DNA of 64,000 bases, taken from NCBI RefSeq assembly GCF_003287275.1, contig NZ_QEVW01000015.1, forward strand, positions 274,283-338,282, written 5' to 3'. Made by a program: the position numbers and the translations under genes. Shown here in pieces: positions 7,922 through 15,786 of this stretch; within the stretch, counting starts at the first letter, position 1; each line of letters begins with the position of its first letter. Under the pieces are notes generated by a model. That model had not been told where the DNA came from. It made no database searches and saw only the letters and a list, made by a program, of their open reading frames with translations. This DNA is from Paenibacillus taichungensis. GTDB taxonomy: Bacteria > Bacillota > Bacilli > Paenibacillales > Paenibacillaceae.

Positions 7922-8037
7922 CACAACTCCTTCTCCATTATCAGCGTTTTGCATAATTCCATGCGCTGTAAAAGCTTTTGATAATGATATTGTAAGCTGG
8001 CATGTATATATCGTAAAATGATTGAAATATATAGATA

Positions 8038-8054
8038 TATCTCTCATAGAGATA
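8038..8054. promoter_or_regulatory. Palindrome in the OYE-LysR intergenic region
   Basis: TATCTCT-CAT-AGAGATA is a perfect 7-3-7 palindrome about 40 bp before the LysR start and within the divergent control region. It is a likely LysR operator. Confidence 0.5.
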
Positions 8055-8094
8055 CCTGACAACTCATTTCATTACAACTCAGGAGGCCAGAACC

Positions 8095-8958
8095 ATGGAA
8101 CTCTCGGATATCGATATTATTCTCGCGGTGGTACGGTCCGGTAAAATCTCACAGGCCGCCAAAGAACTGAATTACGCTCAATCCAACGTCACTACACGTA
8201 TCAAAAAACTGGAGCAGGAATATCAGGTGCAGTTGTTCAACCGCTTTCCCAAAGGGGTGGTGCTGACTTCCAAAGGAGAACAGTTTGTCCAGTATGCAAC
8301 ACGCATCCGTGACCTGTTAAACGATCTGGAGCAGGATATGACTGATCCCGGTGAGCCTTCAGGTACGTTAAAAATCGGGATTGTGGAGACGGCAGCATCC
8401 AGCCGATTCATGGAAATTCTCAATGAATACCAGGTGACCTATCCCGCGGTCTCCATCTCACTTGTTAATGCCACTTCACCCAAAGTCCTTCGCAAGAAAA
8501 TACAGGAGTATGAGATCGACGGTGCTTTTATTAGTGGTGCGTGTGTGAAAGAGGGCCTGAAGGTGGAATATGAAATGCAAGACACGGTGCATATCATCTC
8601 CAAACGGATGGACGTTCCACCTGAAAGCCTGTGTCAGGTTTCGTGGGTCGTTTTCCCAAAGGGCTGCCCATACCGTGAAATTACGGAGGAATATTTGCAG
8701 GAAGAAGGTTTGTCTGCTCGCAATATGATTGAAGTCAGCACGATGGATAACTTGCTCAGCTGTGTGGAGTCGGGGATTGCTTTTACCATTATGCCTTGCA
8801 GCGTTATTCACAAGAAACCGGATGAGTTCTCGGTACATGATCTGGCCGAACGATTCACACATACCACAACAACCTTTGTCCGGGGTGAAGATCGATACGT
8901 CAGCAGCGCGCTGGATCGATTTGTGAAGCTGCTGAATCAGAAGTGTATTACATTTTGA
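8095..8958 (+). CDS. LysR-family transcriptional regulator
   Basis: A 287-residue protein with AGGAGG before the ATG. Residues ~1-60 are the LysR winged helix-turn-helix (GKISQAAKELNYAQSNVTTRIKKLE), and residues ~90-285 are the periplasmic-binding-like effector domain (GTLKIGIVETAASSRF). Divergent transcription from the Old Yellow Enzyme gene, with a palindrome between, is the usual arrangement for a LysR regulator and its target. The inducer is unknown. Confidence 0.9.
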   Translation: MELSDIDIILAVVRSGKISQAAKELNYAQSNVTTRIKKLEQEYQVQLFNRFPKGVVLTSKGEQFVQYATRIRDLLNDLEQDMTDPGEPSGTLKIGIVETAASSRFMEILNEYQVTYPAVSISLVNATSPKVLRKKIQEYEIDGAFISGACVKEGLKVEYEMQDTVHIISKRMDVPPESLCQVSWVVFPKGCPYREITEEYLQEEGLSARNMIEVSTMDNLLSCVESGIAFTIMPCSVIHKKPDEFSVHDLAERFTHTTTTFVRGEDRYVSSALDRFVKLLNQKCITF

Positions 8959-9027
8959 AATATCATTTCGTTCCTCTCGGGTTATAGGATTATTCTAATA
9001 TTAGCCGAACCATATGATGATCTCCTT

Positions 9028-9054
9028 ACAAAAAAACTCTTTAAACTCAAAGAG
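9028..9054 (-). terminator. Rho-independent terminator of leucine dehydrogenase gene
   Basis: On the minus strand CTCTTT-gagttt-AAAGAG is followed by seven T residues. It abuts the larger hairpin at 9055-9127. Confidence 0.65.
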
Positions 9055-9127
9055 AAGGCAGGCATCCATTGCACTGCACCTCCTCTCTAACAAATGGGGT
9101 GCAGTTCACCATGGGGATGCCTGCCTT
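9055..9127. terminator. Long two-tier hairpin after leucine dehydrogenase gene
   Basis: The outer arms AAGGCAGGCATCC and GGATGCCTGCCTT are perfectly complementary over 13 bp. An inner stem CTGCACC/GGTGCAG sits inside. It lies between convergent LysR and dehydrogenase genes, so it probably acts as a terminator or 3'-end stabiliser in one or both directions. Confidence 0.55.
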
Positions 9128-9167
9128 TAGCTGTTTTACATTTTATTGTAATGTGAATCCTTTAAAT

Positions 9168-10274
9168 TTACCCGCGCAGTCTGCGGGAGCTCAGCGCGTG
9201 ATGACCATTTTGCAGGAACGTGCTACGTGTATTCTTCATCAGTTCAATGCGGCGTTCAGCCAGACGATCCGCAGCAATATACGTTGCGATGCCTTCGGTC
9301 CGCGACGTGTCGAAGATTTTCTCCAGATTATTGTAGATCTCCCCAACCTTGCTCCACGCACGATCTGCGTTATAGCCGTTCAGCTCATCCGCAATATTAA
9401 TTACGCCACCTGCATTGATCACATAGTCGGGTGCGTATACGATTCCCATCTCATGCAGCTTGTCACCATGACGCGGCTCCAGCAGTTGGTTGTTAGCACA
9501 GCCTGCCACAACCTTAGCCTTGAGCAGTTTCAACGTATCGTCATTAATTGTACCTCCCAATGCACATGGAGCATAAATATCACAATCCACTCCAGTAATG
9601 TCGGCAGGGTCTACCGCTTTTGCACCGAATTGATCCACAGCCTGTTTCACGGAATCCTTATGGATATCGGTAACGATCAGATGCGCACCTTCTTCGTACA
9701 AATATTTACACAGACGCATCGCCACGTTGCCCACACCCTGTACAGCTACAGTTTTGCCTTCCAGCAGATCTGTGCCGAATGCTTCCTTCGCCGCGGCCTT
9801 CATGCCCTGATATACGCCATAGGCTGTTGCCGGGGAAGGATTGCCGGAGGAGCCGTAGCTTGGCGATATGCCTGTAACATAGTCGGTTTCCTGATAGATC
9901 AGATTCATATCTTCTTCTGTCGTTCCCACATCCTCTGCAGTGACATAACGCCCGTTCAGTCCCTGAATGTATCGGCCAAAGGCCCGGAACATCGCTTCAT
10001 TTTTATCACGGCGCGGATCCCCGATAATTACGGCTTTGCCTCCGCCCAGATTCAGTCCGGATACAGCATGTTTATATGTCATTCCCCGCGCAAGGCGCAA
10101 GGCATCTTCAATGGCAGCTTCCTCAGAAGCATAGGTCCACATCCGTGTGCCTCCCAGCGCAGGACCGAGTGTTGTATCGTGAATAGCAATAATTGCTTTT
10201 AAACCAGAGGCTCTATCCTGGCACAGTACCAGTTCCTCATAATCGTGATGTTCCATTGCTTCAAACCAGCTCAT
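9168..10274 (-). CDS. Leucine dehydrogenase (Glu/Leu/Phe/Val dehydrogenase family)
   Basis: A 368-residue cytosolic enzyme that oxidatively deaminates branched-chain L-amino acids to 2-oxo acids with NAD+. Visible are the substrate-domain glycine/lysine segment SGLNLGGGKAVIIGDPR with the catalytic Lys, VTAEDVGTTEEDM, TGISPSYGSSGNPSPATAYG, the Rossmann motif VAVQGVGNVA, and the closing helix INAGGVINIADELNGYN. Length and motifs match Bacillus Bcd/YqiT leucine dehydrogenases, which feed branched-chain fatty acid synthesis and spore metabolism. Here it stands alone, not in a bkd operon. A long open frame on the opposite strand is only an antisense shadow. Confidence 0.93.
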   Translation of the reverse strand: MSWFEAMEHHDYEELVLCQDRASGLKAIIAIHDTTLGPALGGTRMWTYASEEAAIEDALRLARGMTYKHAVSGLNLGGGKAVIIGDPRRDKNEAMFRAFGRYIQGLNGRYVTAEDVGTTEEDMNLIYQETDYVTGISPSYGSSGNPSPATAYGVYQGMKAAAKEAFGTDLLEGKTVAVQGVGNVAMRLCKYLYEEGAHLIVTDIHKDSVKQAVDQFGAKAVDPADITGVDCDIYAPCALGGTINDDTLKLLKAKVVAGCANNQLLEPRHGDKLHEMGIVYAPDYVINAGGVINIADELNGYNADRAWSKVGEIYNNLEKIFDTSRTEGIATYIAADRLAERRIELMKNTRSTFLQNGHHALSSRRLRG

Positions 10275-10389
10275 GTGTTAACCGTCTCCTCCAACCATTT
10301 TTGCGATCAAATCGCCTTCTTCAGTTCGTCTTCCATCCTCTATTGTACCCATGATTATCAAGTTTGTGCAAAACCACATCACGATGTAA

Positions 10390-10426
10390 CAAAAAGACCT
10401 TTCTCTCTTCACAGGGAAAAAGGTTC
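10390..10426 (-). terminator. Terminator after cdaS
   Basis: On the minus strand ACCTTTTTCCC pairs imperfectly with GAGAAAGGT and is followed by CTTTTTG, 45 bp downstream of the cdaS stop. Confidence 0.5.
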
Positions 10427-10471
10427 ATTTACTCCAGCATGGAATCGGTAAAAAAATCTAGCAACGAGTGA

Positions 10472-11101
10472 TCATGGCAAAGTTTCAACCACGTTGATGG
10501 GATGCAGATCCCCACCCACGGCGAACGAAGCTTGACCAGTCTCTTCCGAGACAACCAGCACAACCGCATCCGTCAGCTCACTCAATCCAAGAGCAGCCCT
10601 ATGCCTTGTGCCAATCTTCCGTTCATGTGCAATGGCCTGTGACAAAGGCAATACATTGCCCGCGGATACTATCTGATTGCCCCGAATCAGCACTGCCCCA
10701 TCATGCAGAGGTGCACCCGGTATAAACAGCGATTCCAGCAATGCATGAGTGACTCTGGCATCCACTGCAACCCCTGAGTGGATAATCGGTTCAAGCGGTA
10801 TTTCCCGTTCAATTACAATGAGCGCACCATATCTGCGATCCGACAAATGCTGTACACTGGCAGTCAGCTCGGCAAATTTCTCCGTGAAGGGAGACAGATA
10901 ACAATCCAGATAAAAGGAAGACGCCAGTACCTCGATCTGCTTGATCTCGGCCCGAATCTCCGCAAATTGACCCAGCAGACACACACTGTCATGATCAAAG
11001 GTAGACAACGTCTGGTTCATTCGATCTGCCACACGATGAAGATCTCCTTTGAGTTTCTGTCTCATGGTCGAGCTGTCGCAGTCTGCTTGCCGATTCATCA
11101 T
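10472..11101 (-). CDS. cdaS: Sporulation-type diadenylate cyclase CdaS
   Basis: A 209-residue protein that makes cyclic di-AMP from two ATP. ATG at 11099-11101 lies six bases after AGGAGG; an upstream GTG would overlap the ribosome site. There are no transmembrane helices and no CdaR-binding region, unlike CdaA. Instead about 75 residues of helical N-terminus precede the DAC domain, the autoinhibitory helices of CdaS/YojJ. The DAC catalytic motifs are intact: PLHDGAVLIRG (the DGA motif) and GTRHRAALGLSE (the RHR motif). In Bacillus subtilis CdaS is made in the forespore and helps germination. The gene is single with its own terminator. Confidence 0.9.
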   Translation of the reverse strand: MMNRQADCDSSTMRQKLKGDLHRVADRMNQTLSTFDHDSVCLLGQFAEIRAEIKQIEVLASSFYLDCYLSPFTEKFAELTASVQHLSDRRYGALIVIEREIPLEPIIHSGVAVDARVTHALLESLFIPGAPLHDGAVLIRGNQIVSAGNVLPLSQAIAHERKIGTRHRAALGLSELTDAVVLVVSEETGQASFAVGGDLHPINVVETLP

Positions 11102-11177
11102 GGTCTTCCTCCTCACCTTGGCATCTCACTCAACATTCATAATTACCCATACGTTTCCCTCTGCTCCGGGCATTTAT

Positions 11178-11214
11178 ACAAAATAAAGCCTATCCGCAAC
11201 GATTGCGGACAGGC
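11178..11214 (-). terminator. Terminator after secreted DUF6359-like gene
   Basis: On the minus strand GCCTGTCCGCAA-tcg-TTGCGGATAGGC (one mismatch) is followed by TTTATTTT, 33 bp beyond the stop codon. Confidence 0.8.
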
Positions 11215-11246
11215 CGATTTTCCGTATATTTCCCTTACTGCTTATC

Positions 11247-12809
11247 TTACTGCGCTTTGCCGTACGAACCTGTCTTAAACGTTGTAGGATCATACCATTT
11301 GTAGCCTGCAGCAGGTGTAGCCCATGGCTCGGTTTGCGGCTCGGTGGAAGAAGCCGGCGCTTCAATCGCGAGCAGACTTGTCGGCGTATCCAATGTCAGT
11401 CCAGACACCTGAGACAGACTTGTGTAGCTTTCTTTTACTGCAAGCCATTTCACGGTATTCACAAGGAATACACCGTCATTCACTTCTTTGAAGCCATCAT
11501 ACGTTGTTTTGGCAGCGCCTGTTTCTTCACGTAGATATTTTGGCGTTGCATCCTCAACAGGTGAGGAGTCACCGATAAATGCTGCTTTACCTGCCCCCAC
11601 CTTGGCGATCGCTGCATAGGCTCCTTCCGCTCGTCCGCCGCCATTGTATACGCCCTGATCTACCGCGTTGCCCCATTTGGATACACCACTAGGCACATAC
11701 ACCAGACCTTTGGCTTTGCTCGGGTCAATAATGGCGAGTGTGGAGCCTGCATGCATAGCCACTGCGCTCACTCCAGTTGTAATGCCGAACGACTGCGAAG
11801 GTGCAACGATATCCGTTGCATTAACGTCACCCAGTGCATTGTAGCGGAAACGAATACCGAAGTTGGATGCCAACCAGTCTGAACTGGTCACGCCTTGCAT
11901 GGCTGGAGATTCGGCTTCTGCTGACGACATGCCTTTGGCTGGATTCAAGAATGCACCCCGGCGATAGCCGTTGAATACTTCAGAGGAATCCCAGCGGTTT
12001 TTGTTCCGGTCTGCGTTATAGTGGTCGGCAATGAAGAAGACACTGCCACCATTCTGTACATATTGCAGCAGCGCAGCCTGCTCTGTCGCTTTGAAAGGCA
12101 CGTTCGCTTCGCCGATAACGAAGACATCATAATCTTTCAATTTATTAAAGGTGAAGGCTTGCTCACCGAAGGTATACGGGATGCTGCGATTCAGCTGATC
12201 CACGGTAAAGCCTGCGTTTCGCAAACCATTCGCAAAGTCCGAAAATGCCCCATCTATAACCCAGTCCGCAGCCCCGGCTGTCTGAGCATGCGTGTTGTCG
12301 AACAATACTTTCTTCCCTGTGCCATCTGGCAGCGTTGTGCCTGGATCAGGATCAGGATTGGTTGTTCCAGAGGAGAGTGTAATTGAGGTAGGATTCTTAA
12401 CTCCGGCATAACTGTTATATGCGCCAAGCGTTCCGGTTACGATAACCTTCTGCCCCACAAGATTCGGGTTGGAAGCCAGCCCATATTGCGAGCGGTACGA
12501 CGCTGGAATCTGCACGTCAAGCAGTTTCGCGTTCGTCTTCTCTGTCGCTGAATCTGCAATCAGGAAGTTGAAATCATTGGCGTAAGGAGATGTAAACTTG
12601 GCTGTAAGCGAGCCGGTGGCATGTCCAACAATATATCCTTCCACCGTTGCCGTTGCTCCGCCACTCTGGGCAGCGATGGCCTGCGATACCGTAATAGGTG
12701 CTGCAGCGGCCTGTACCGGACCTTGTGAACCAGGTTGAAGCAATGCCGTCGCCATCATGATGAAGATCAGGAATCCCCCGATCCAATGCTGCCATATCGC
12801 TTTCTTCAT
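11247..12809 (-). CDS. Secreted protein with OB-fold (DUF6359-like) and amidotransferase-like domains
   Basis: About 520 residues from an ATG at 12809 with GAGGAGG upstream; the longer GTG-started frame contains the ribosome site. A signal peptide covers about residues 1-35 (KKAIWQHWIGGFLIFIMMA ... VQAAAAP). Residues ~36-130 (ITVSQAIAAQSGGATATVEG, GQKVIVTGTLGAY) resemble the OB-fold DUF6359 found at the N-terminus of the secreted nuclease YhcR. After a PDPDPG linker, residues ~155-440 resemble GATase1/ThuA-like folds (KKVLFDNTHAQ, VFVIGEANVPF, GGSVFFIADHYNADRN). No catalytic residues can be named with confidence. It is probably extracellular and nucleic-acid or sugar related; function unknown. 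Confidence 0.65.
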   Translation of the reverse strand: MKKAIWQHWIGGFLIFIMMATALLQPGSQGPVQAAAAPITVSQAIAAQSGGATATVEGYIVGHATGSLTAKFTSPYANDFNFLIADSATEKTNAKLLDVQIPASYRSQYGLASNPNLVGQKVIVTGTLGAYNSYAGVKNPTSITLSSGTTNPDPDPGTTLPDGTGKKVLFDNTHAQTAGAADWVIDGAFSDFANGLRNAGFTVDQLNRSIPYTFGEQAFTFNKLKDYDVFVIGEANVPFKATEQAALLQYVQNGGSVFFIADHYNADRNKNRWDSSEVFNGYRRGAFLNPAKGMSSAEAESPAMQGVTSSDWLASNFGIRFRYNALGDVNATDIVAPSQSFGITTGVSAVAMHAGSTLAIIDPSKAKGLVYVPSGVSKWGNAVDQGVYNGGGRAEGAYAAIAKVGAGKAAFIGDSSPVEDATPKYLREETGAAKTTYDGFKEVNDGVFLVNTVKWLAVKESYTSLSQVSGLTLDTPTSLLAIEAPASSTEPQTEPWATPAAGYKWYDPTTFKTGSYGKAQ

Positions 12810-12978
12810 ACTTGCCTTCTCCTCCTCATAATTACCTGATAATGGGTTATCCACCTTTAATTTAATCGTTCATATGATGAATTCCTCTTTCTTTTTGTAA
12901 AATGTTTGCAAAAACTTTTGGAAATTCCACCAATTGCCCATACTGGTTAACAAAAGTATCCCAAAGGAGACCTGTATC

Positions 12979-13269
12979 ATGAAGTTTCTATTTCTTCTAC
13001 TCCTACTGATTGTTCCACTCATTATGGTTTTTGTTGCGATTCGCTCCCGGATGGTGACCCGCATTTTCCATGTACTTGCCCTGTTATGTTTCTATAGTGC
13101 TGCCACTGTCATTGCCGGTGATGTGTACGCAACGAATGCCCATATGACAACATTCACCACAGAAATTCACCATTTCCTGTTAAATCGATGGTTCCTTTAT
13201 CCGTCTGCATACCTGGGTGTGTACGTTCCCTATCTGCTGTGGATGAGCCTTTTTTCGAAAAAAAGTTGA
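12979..13269 (+). CDS. Small integral membrane protein, unknown function
   Basis: A 96-residue protein. ATG at 12979 follows AAAGGAG by nine bases, whereas an upstream in-frame ATG has no ribosome site. The N-terminus KFLFLLLLLIVPLIMVFVAI is a strong membrane helix, followed by a second (IFHVLALLCFYSAATVIAG) and a third near the C-terminus (YPSAYLGVYVPYLLWMSLF). Between the last two is a His/Thr-rich loop (HMTTFTTEIHHF) that could face outside. I do not recognise the family. The Fur-box promoter for the next small gene begins 40 bp after its stop. Confidence 0.7.
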   Translation: MKFLFLLLLLIVPLIMVFVAIRSRMVTRIFHVLALLCFYSAATVIAGDVYATNAHMTTFTTEIHHFLLNRWFLYPSAYLGVYVPYLLWMSLFSKKS

Positions 13270-13308
13270 GTACATTCGAGCCTTGGCATTGCATTTTGCC
13301 ATCGTTCA

Positions 13309-13337
13309 TTGCATAATGATAATATAACTGTGATAAT
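13309..13337 (+). promoter_or_regulatory. Fur-regulated promoter of the 51-aa gene
   Basis: TTGCAT (13309-13314), 17 bp, GATAAT (13332-13337). The -10 element lies inside the Fur box, so Fur binding would block RNA polymerase. Confidence 0.6.
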
Positions 13338-13345
13338 GATTATCA
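13331..13345. promoter_or_regulatory. Fur box (perfect 7-1-7)
   Basis: TGATAATGATTATCA is an exact match to the Bacillus 7-1-7 Fur/Per consensus TGATAATNATTATCA. An additional GATAAT hexamer lies just upstream at about 13318. Confidence 0.85.
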
Positions 13346-13422
13346 TTCTTGAGCCTGTCTCAAGTCTTCTGTCTACTGTACATGACTTAACGATTTTATA
13401 GATAAAGGGGAACGAACATCGA

Positions 13423-13578
13423 ATGAATACAACTCTGCAAAAGGCTGATCTGCAGCTTGACGATTATTTGGATCTTCTGAACCTGGCAACCAACCTGGGT
13501 GACACCAAATGGCAAAAGGAAATTATCCGCAAGCTGGCTTATACTTATCCCGCAGTTGAATGTAAACAACCACAATAG
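13423..13578 (+). CDS. Small protein (51 aa), predicted Fur-controlled
   Basis: ATG at 13423 is preceded by AAAGGGG with typical spacing, and the frame ends at TAG 13576-13578. The product begins MNTTLQKADLQLDDYLDLLN and is acidic and helical in its first half, then KWQKEIIRKLAYTYPAVEC. It is soluble, with one Cys near the C-terminus and no signal peptide. I do not recognise the family. A perfect Fur box overlaps the only visible promoter about 90 bp upstream, so the gene should be switched on by iron limitation. It could be a small regulatory or iron-sparing protein; alternatively the transcript could act as an RNA. Confidence 0.65.
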   Translation: MNTTLQKADLQLDDYLDLLNLATNLGDTKWQKEIIRKLAYTYPAVECKQPQ

Positions 13579-13650
13579 CATGCTTATACTTACATAGCTC
13601 GTAACCCATTCTTTACATGAATCGGTTATTGGGCTATTTTTGTTTTACTA

Positions 13651-13880
13651 TATAATTGAACTTAACATTTACACGAGAAACGGAGAGGACAGAAATAACC
13701 TGAAGAAGCGGAGCTAAAAGCTTTCTAAAAGAAAGCTGCATCGAAAGCATACACTTCGCCTTTATCCCCGGATTTCCCCCTTTAAATAAGGGATTCAAAA
13801 AAAATCTGGGGATAACAGCGATCGGAAGGTTGTTCTGTCATCGGAGTGGCAAGTGTAAATATTCTTTAGTTCAATTTATA
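13651..13880. repeat. Structured palindromic intergenic element (Paenibacillus-type repeat, MITE- or RNA-like)
   Basis: This ~230-bp block fills most of the 319-bp gap between genes. Its ends are inverted copies: TATAATTGAACTT ... ACATTTACAC at the left, and GTGTAAAT ... TTTAGTTCAATTTATA at the right. Nested inside are CAGAAATAACCT with AGGTTGTTCTG, a small hairpin AGCTTTCT-AAA-AGAAAGCT, and a strong central stem TTATCCCCGGATTT / AAATCTGGGGATAA. Such multi-tier palindromes, with phrases like GCATCGAAAGCA and CGATCGGAAGGTTGTTCTGT, I recall as repeated many times in Paenibacillus genomes. There is no coding frame. It ends 17 bp before the next gene, close to its ribosome site. Confidence 0.7.
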
Positions 13881-13896
13881 TTGGGAGGGAATAGCG

Positions 13897-14427
13897 ATGC
13901 AATTGGAGACCGAACGACTCATTATCCGGGATATTCTGGAGACAGACTGGGAGAGCATACATAACTACACATCCATGACAGAAGTTACTCAGCATACGGC
14001 ATGGGGACCGAATACAGAAGAAGATACGCGAGATTATGTGGAATTTGTGCTAAATTCACAGCAAACACAACCACGAGAGGGCTTCGAACTGGCGATATGC
14101 TTGAAAAAGGAGGGCATCCTGATCGGTGGTGTTGGCCTTCACATCGAAAAGACAAACGCAGAAATCGGTTATGTGCTCAATCCCGTTTATCAGGGAAAAG
14201 GGTATGCTGCCGAAGCAGCCCGAGCCATGCTTGGCTTTGGCTTCAATACACTTGGCGTACACCGCATTTACGCGAAATGTCGCCCGAACAACAAGGCTTC
14301 AGAGAACGTTATGCAAAAGATAGGTATGCAGCGTGAAGGTTTGATGCGAGAGCATTGGTTTTATAAAGGGGAATATCATGATTCGTGTCTATATTCGATT
14401 CTAGCAAAGGAATATATAGGTGAGTGA
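13897..14427 (+). CDS. GNAT-family N-acetyltransferase (RimJ/RimL type)
   Basis: A 176-residue enzyme with GGGAGG before its ATG. The sequence shows the RimJ/RimL pattern: MQLETERLIIRDI at the start, IGGVGLHIEKTNAEIGYVLN, the acetyl-CoA loop NPVYQGKGYAAEAARAML, and the C-terminal VHRIYAKCRPNNKASENVM ... GMQREGLMREHW. Members acetylate N-terminal residues of ribosomal proteins or small amines. The acceptor here is unknown. It is transcribed alone, from just downstream of a palindromic repeat, and ends in its own terminator. Confidence 0.9.
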   Translation: MQLETERLIIRDILETDWESIHNYTSMTEVTQHTAWGPNTEEDTRDYVEFVLNSQQTQPREGFELAICLKKEGILIGGVGLHIEKTNAEIGYVLNPVYQGKGYAAEAARAMLGFGFNTLGVHRIYAKCRPNNKASENVMQKIGMQREGLMREHWFYKGEYHDSCLYSILAKEYIGE

Positions 14428-14446
14428 TGAATTCCTGATATGATGC

Positions 14447-14473
14447 AGGAGGGCGTTAACGGGCCCTCCTTTA
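14447..14473 (+). terminator. Terminator after GNAT gene
   Basis: AGGAGGGC and GCCCTCCT are perfectly complementary around an eight-base loop; only a short TTT follows. Confidence 0.65.
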
Positions 14474-14530
14474 CATCCTATACTAGCTATCTTGGATGAG
14501 AACCGCTAACCGCAAGCCCTCCATCACGCC

Positions 14531-14570
14531 AAAAAAGCTGATCCCGAGTAAATCGGACTTCAGCTTTTTT
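14531..14570. terminator. Bidirectional terminator, 3' side of the Fnr-like gene
   Basis: AAAAAAGCTGA and TTCAGCTTTTTT form the outer stem with inner CCGA/TCGG. T-tracts are present in both directions, and it lies 60 bp past the stop of the minus-strand regulator. Confidence 0.75.
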
Positions 14571-14631
14571 GAATTCTCCGTAACGACCCCAATCGCCCAT
14601 CGAAGGTACCACCCTATTCAACTTGCTTTCA

Positions 14632-15414
14632 TTACAATCGGCACAACTCTACCGGGCAGCTTGGAAATGTAGGACAACCGCACATGCAGCGCAAGGCTGC
14701 CAGGTCACGAATCATCAGCTTTCCATCCACGGTGTCCAGCGTCCCCTGTTCTTTCCAGGCTCCCAACATGCGCGTTACACTCTCCCGCGTGGCACCAATC
14801 ATTTCCGACAACTCGGTATGATTCAGCTTCATGTCGAGCACGATGCCATCCGGCGTAATTCTGCCATACGAGTTGCTGGCACGAATGAGCGTCGATGCGA
14901 GTGCACCTGCCTTGCCATAGAGCAAGAGATCACGGAAACGCGACTGGGTGATACGTTGGGCGAGCGCCATCCATTGCAGGAATTTCAAGGCAAGGTCACC
15001 GTGTTTGCTGAGCACACTTTCCAAGTCGCTGAGCGAGATGATCCCGAGCTCCCCTTTTTCTGCCATCTCAGCACTGTAGCTATGGGATAATCCGCCGATG
15101 CCGCCAAACTCTCCAATCAGATCCCCGGTTTGCTGAATCGATAAAATGATTTCTTTCCCATCCTCAGTCGACTTGGTCAGCTTCACTCTTCCCGAGCGAA
15201 TGTAGTACAAGTATCCGGCTTCATCGCCTTCCAGAAAGAGACTGTACCCCGACTTTACCCGTTTAGGCTGCATCTTTGCCTCGATCAAGCCCCATTGTTC
15301 AGCTGTCACGAACGAAAGGATTCCACCTGTCTCCCGTGTCATCTTGCTCGCCTCCGTCTGTTCTTGTTGTGTCGCCTGGGTTGTTCTTTCTGTGAATACC
15401 GTACCCATTACCAT
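14632..15414 (-). CDS. fnr: Crp/Fnr-family regulator with C-terminal cysteine cluster (Fnr-like)
   Basis: A 260-residue protein. After a Gln/Thr-rich N-terminus, residues ~40-150 form the cyclic-nucleotide-binding-type beta-roll (SGYSLFLEGDEAGYLYYIRSG), then a dimer helix, then a Crp-type helix-turn-helix (LNHTELSEMIGATRESVTRML). The extreme C-terminus is CMCGCPTFPSCPVELC. Bacillus Fnr carries its oxygen-sensing 4Fe-4S cluster at just this end of the protein with three Cys plus an Asp ligand, unlike E. coli Fnr. A perfect TGTGA-N6-TCACA site lies 102 bp upstream, arguing for autoregulation. The neighbouring GAF gene and the nearby NarL-type system fit anaerobic or nitrate control. Confidence 0.85.
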   Translation of the reverse strand: MVMGTVFTERTTQATQQEQTEASKMTRETGGILSFVTAEQWGLIEAKMQPKRVKSGYSLFLEGDEAGYLYYIRSGRVKLTKSTEDGKEIILSIQQTGDLIGEFGGIGGLSHSYSAEMAEKGELGIISLSDLESVLSKHGDLALKFLQWMALAQRITQSRFRDLLLYGKAGALASTLIRASNSYGRITPDGIVLDMKLNHTELSEMIGATRESVTRMLGAWKEQGTLDTVDGKLMIRDLAALRCMCGCPTFPSCPVELCRL

Positions 15415-15516
15415 CGTCCCCCTCGGTGTTTCCTTATGTATCCATCATATCGCGAATTTAGCGTGGAGGTTATCGGGGGATCACCTGAACCTCACCGGGA
15501 AACTCCCTGAATTTGC

Positions 15517-15532
15517 TGTGAGATAAATCACA
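15517..15532. promoter_or_regulatory. Fnr/Crp-type binding site
   Basis: TGTGAGATAAATCACA is a perfect TGTGA-N6-TCACA palindrome in the divergent region between the Fnr-like gene and the GAF gene. It could control either. Confidence 0.8.
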
Positions 15533-15786
15533 CTTAAGAGGTACCTTTAAGGCTCCGCAATTAAAAAAAGCCTTGCTGTTCCTGGCCTGAATGCCTGTCC
15601 ATACATAGGATCAGCAAATTGTAGAACGGAAATAGGGGTTTTCCCTGAATTACAACACGGAAGAAAGGGGCTACAATAGAAGCAGTGGCGAAATACCCTT
15701 ATTTTAAGATGTTCCCTGACCACAGGTTAACGATATTGAATACACCGTAACGTACAGTATGATTCCAAAAAAGGAAGTGTCCTCTC
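15533..15786 (+). other. Leader region before the GAF gene
   Basis: No gene is visible in the 373-bp gap between 15414 and 15787. Apart from the Fnr site there is one plausible promoter, TTACAA (about 15652-15657) and TACAAT 16 bp later, leaving an untranslated leader of about 100 bases. No riboswitch fold was recognised. Confidence 0.3.

Noticed and set aside
9069..10202. A 377-codon open frame on the plus strand
   Set aside because: It lies exactly antisense to the leucine dehydrogenase gene, has a Cys/His-rich low-complexity translation and no ribosome site. It is an antisense shadow of a GC-biased gene.
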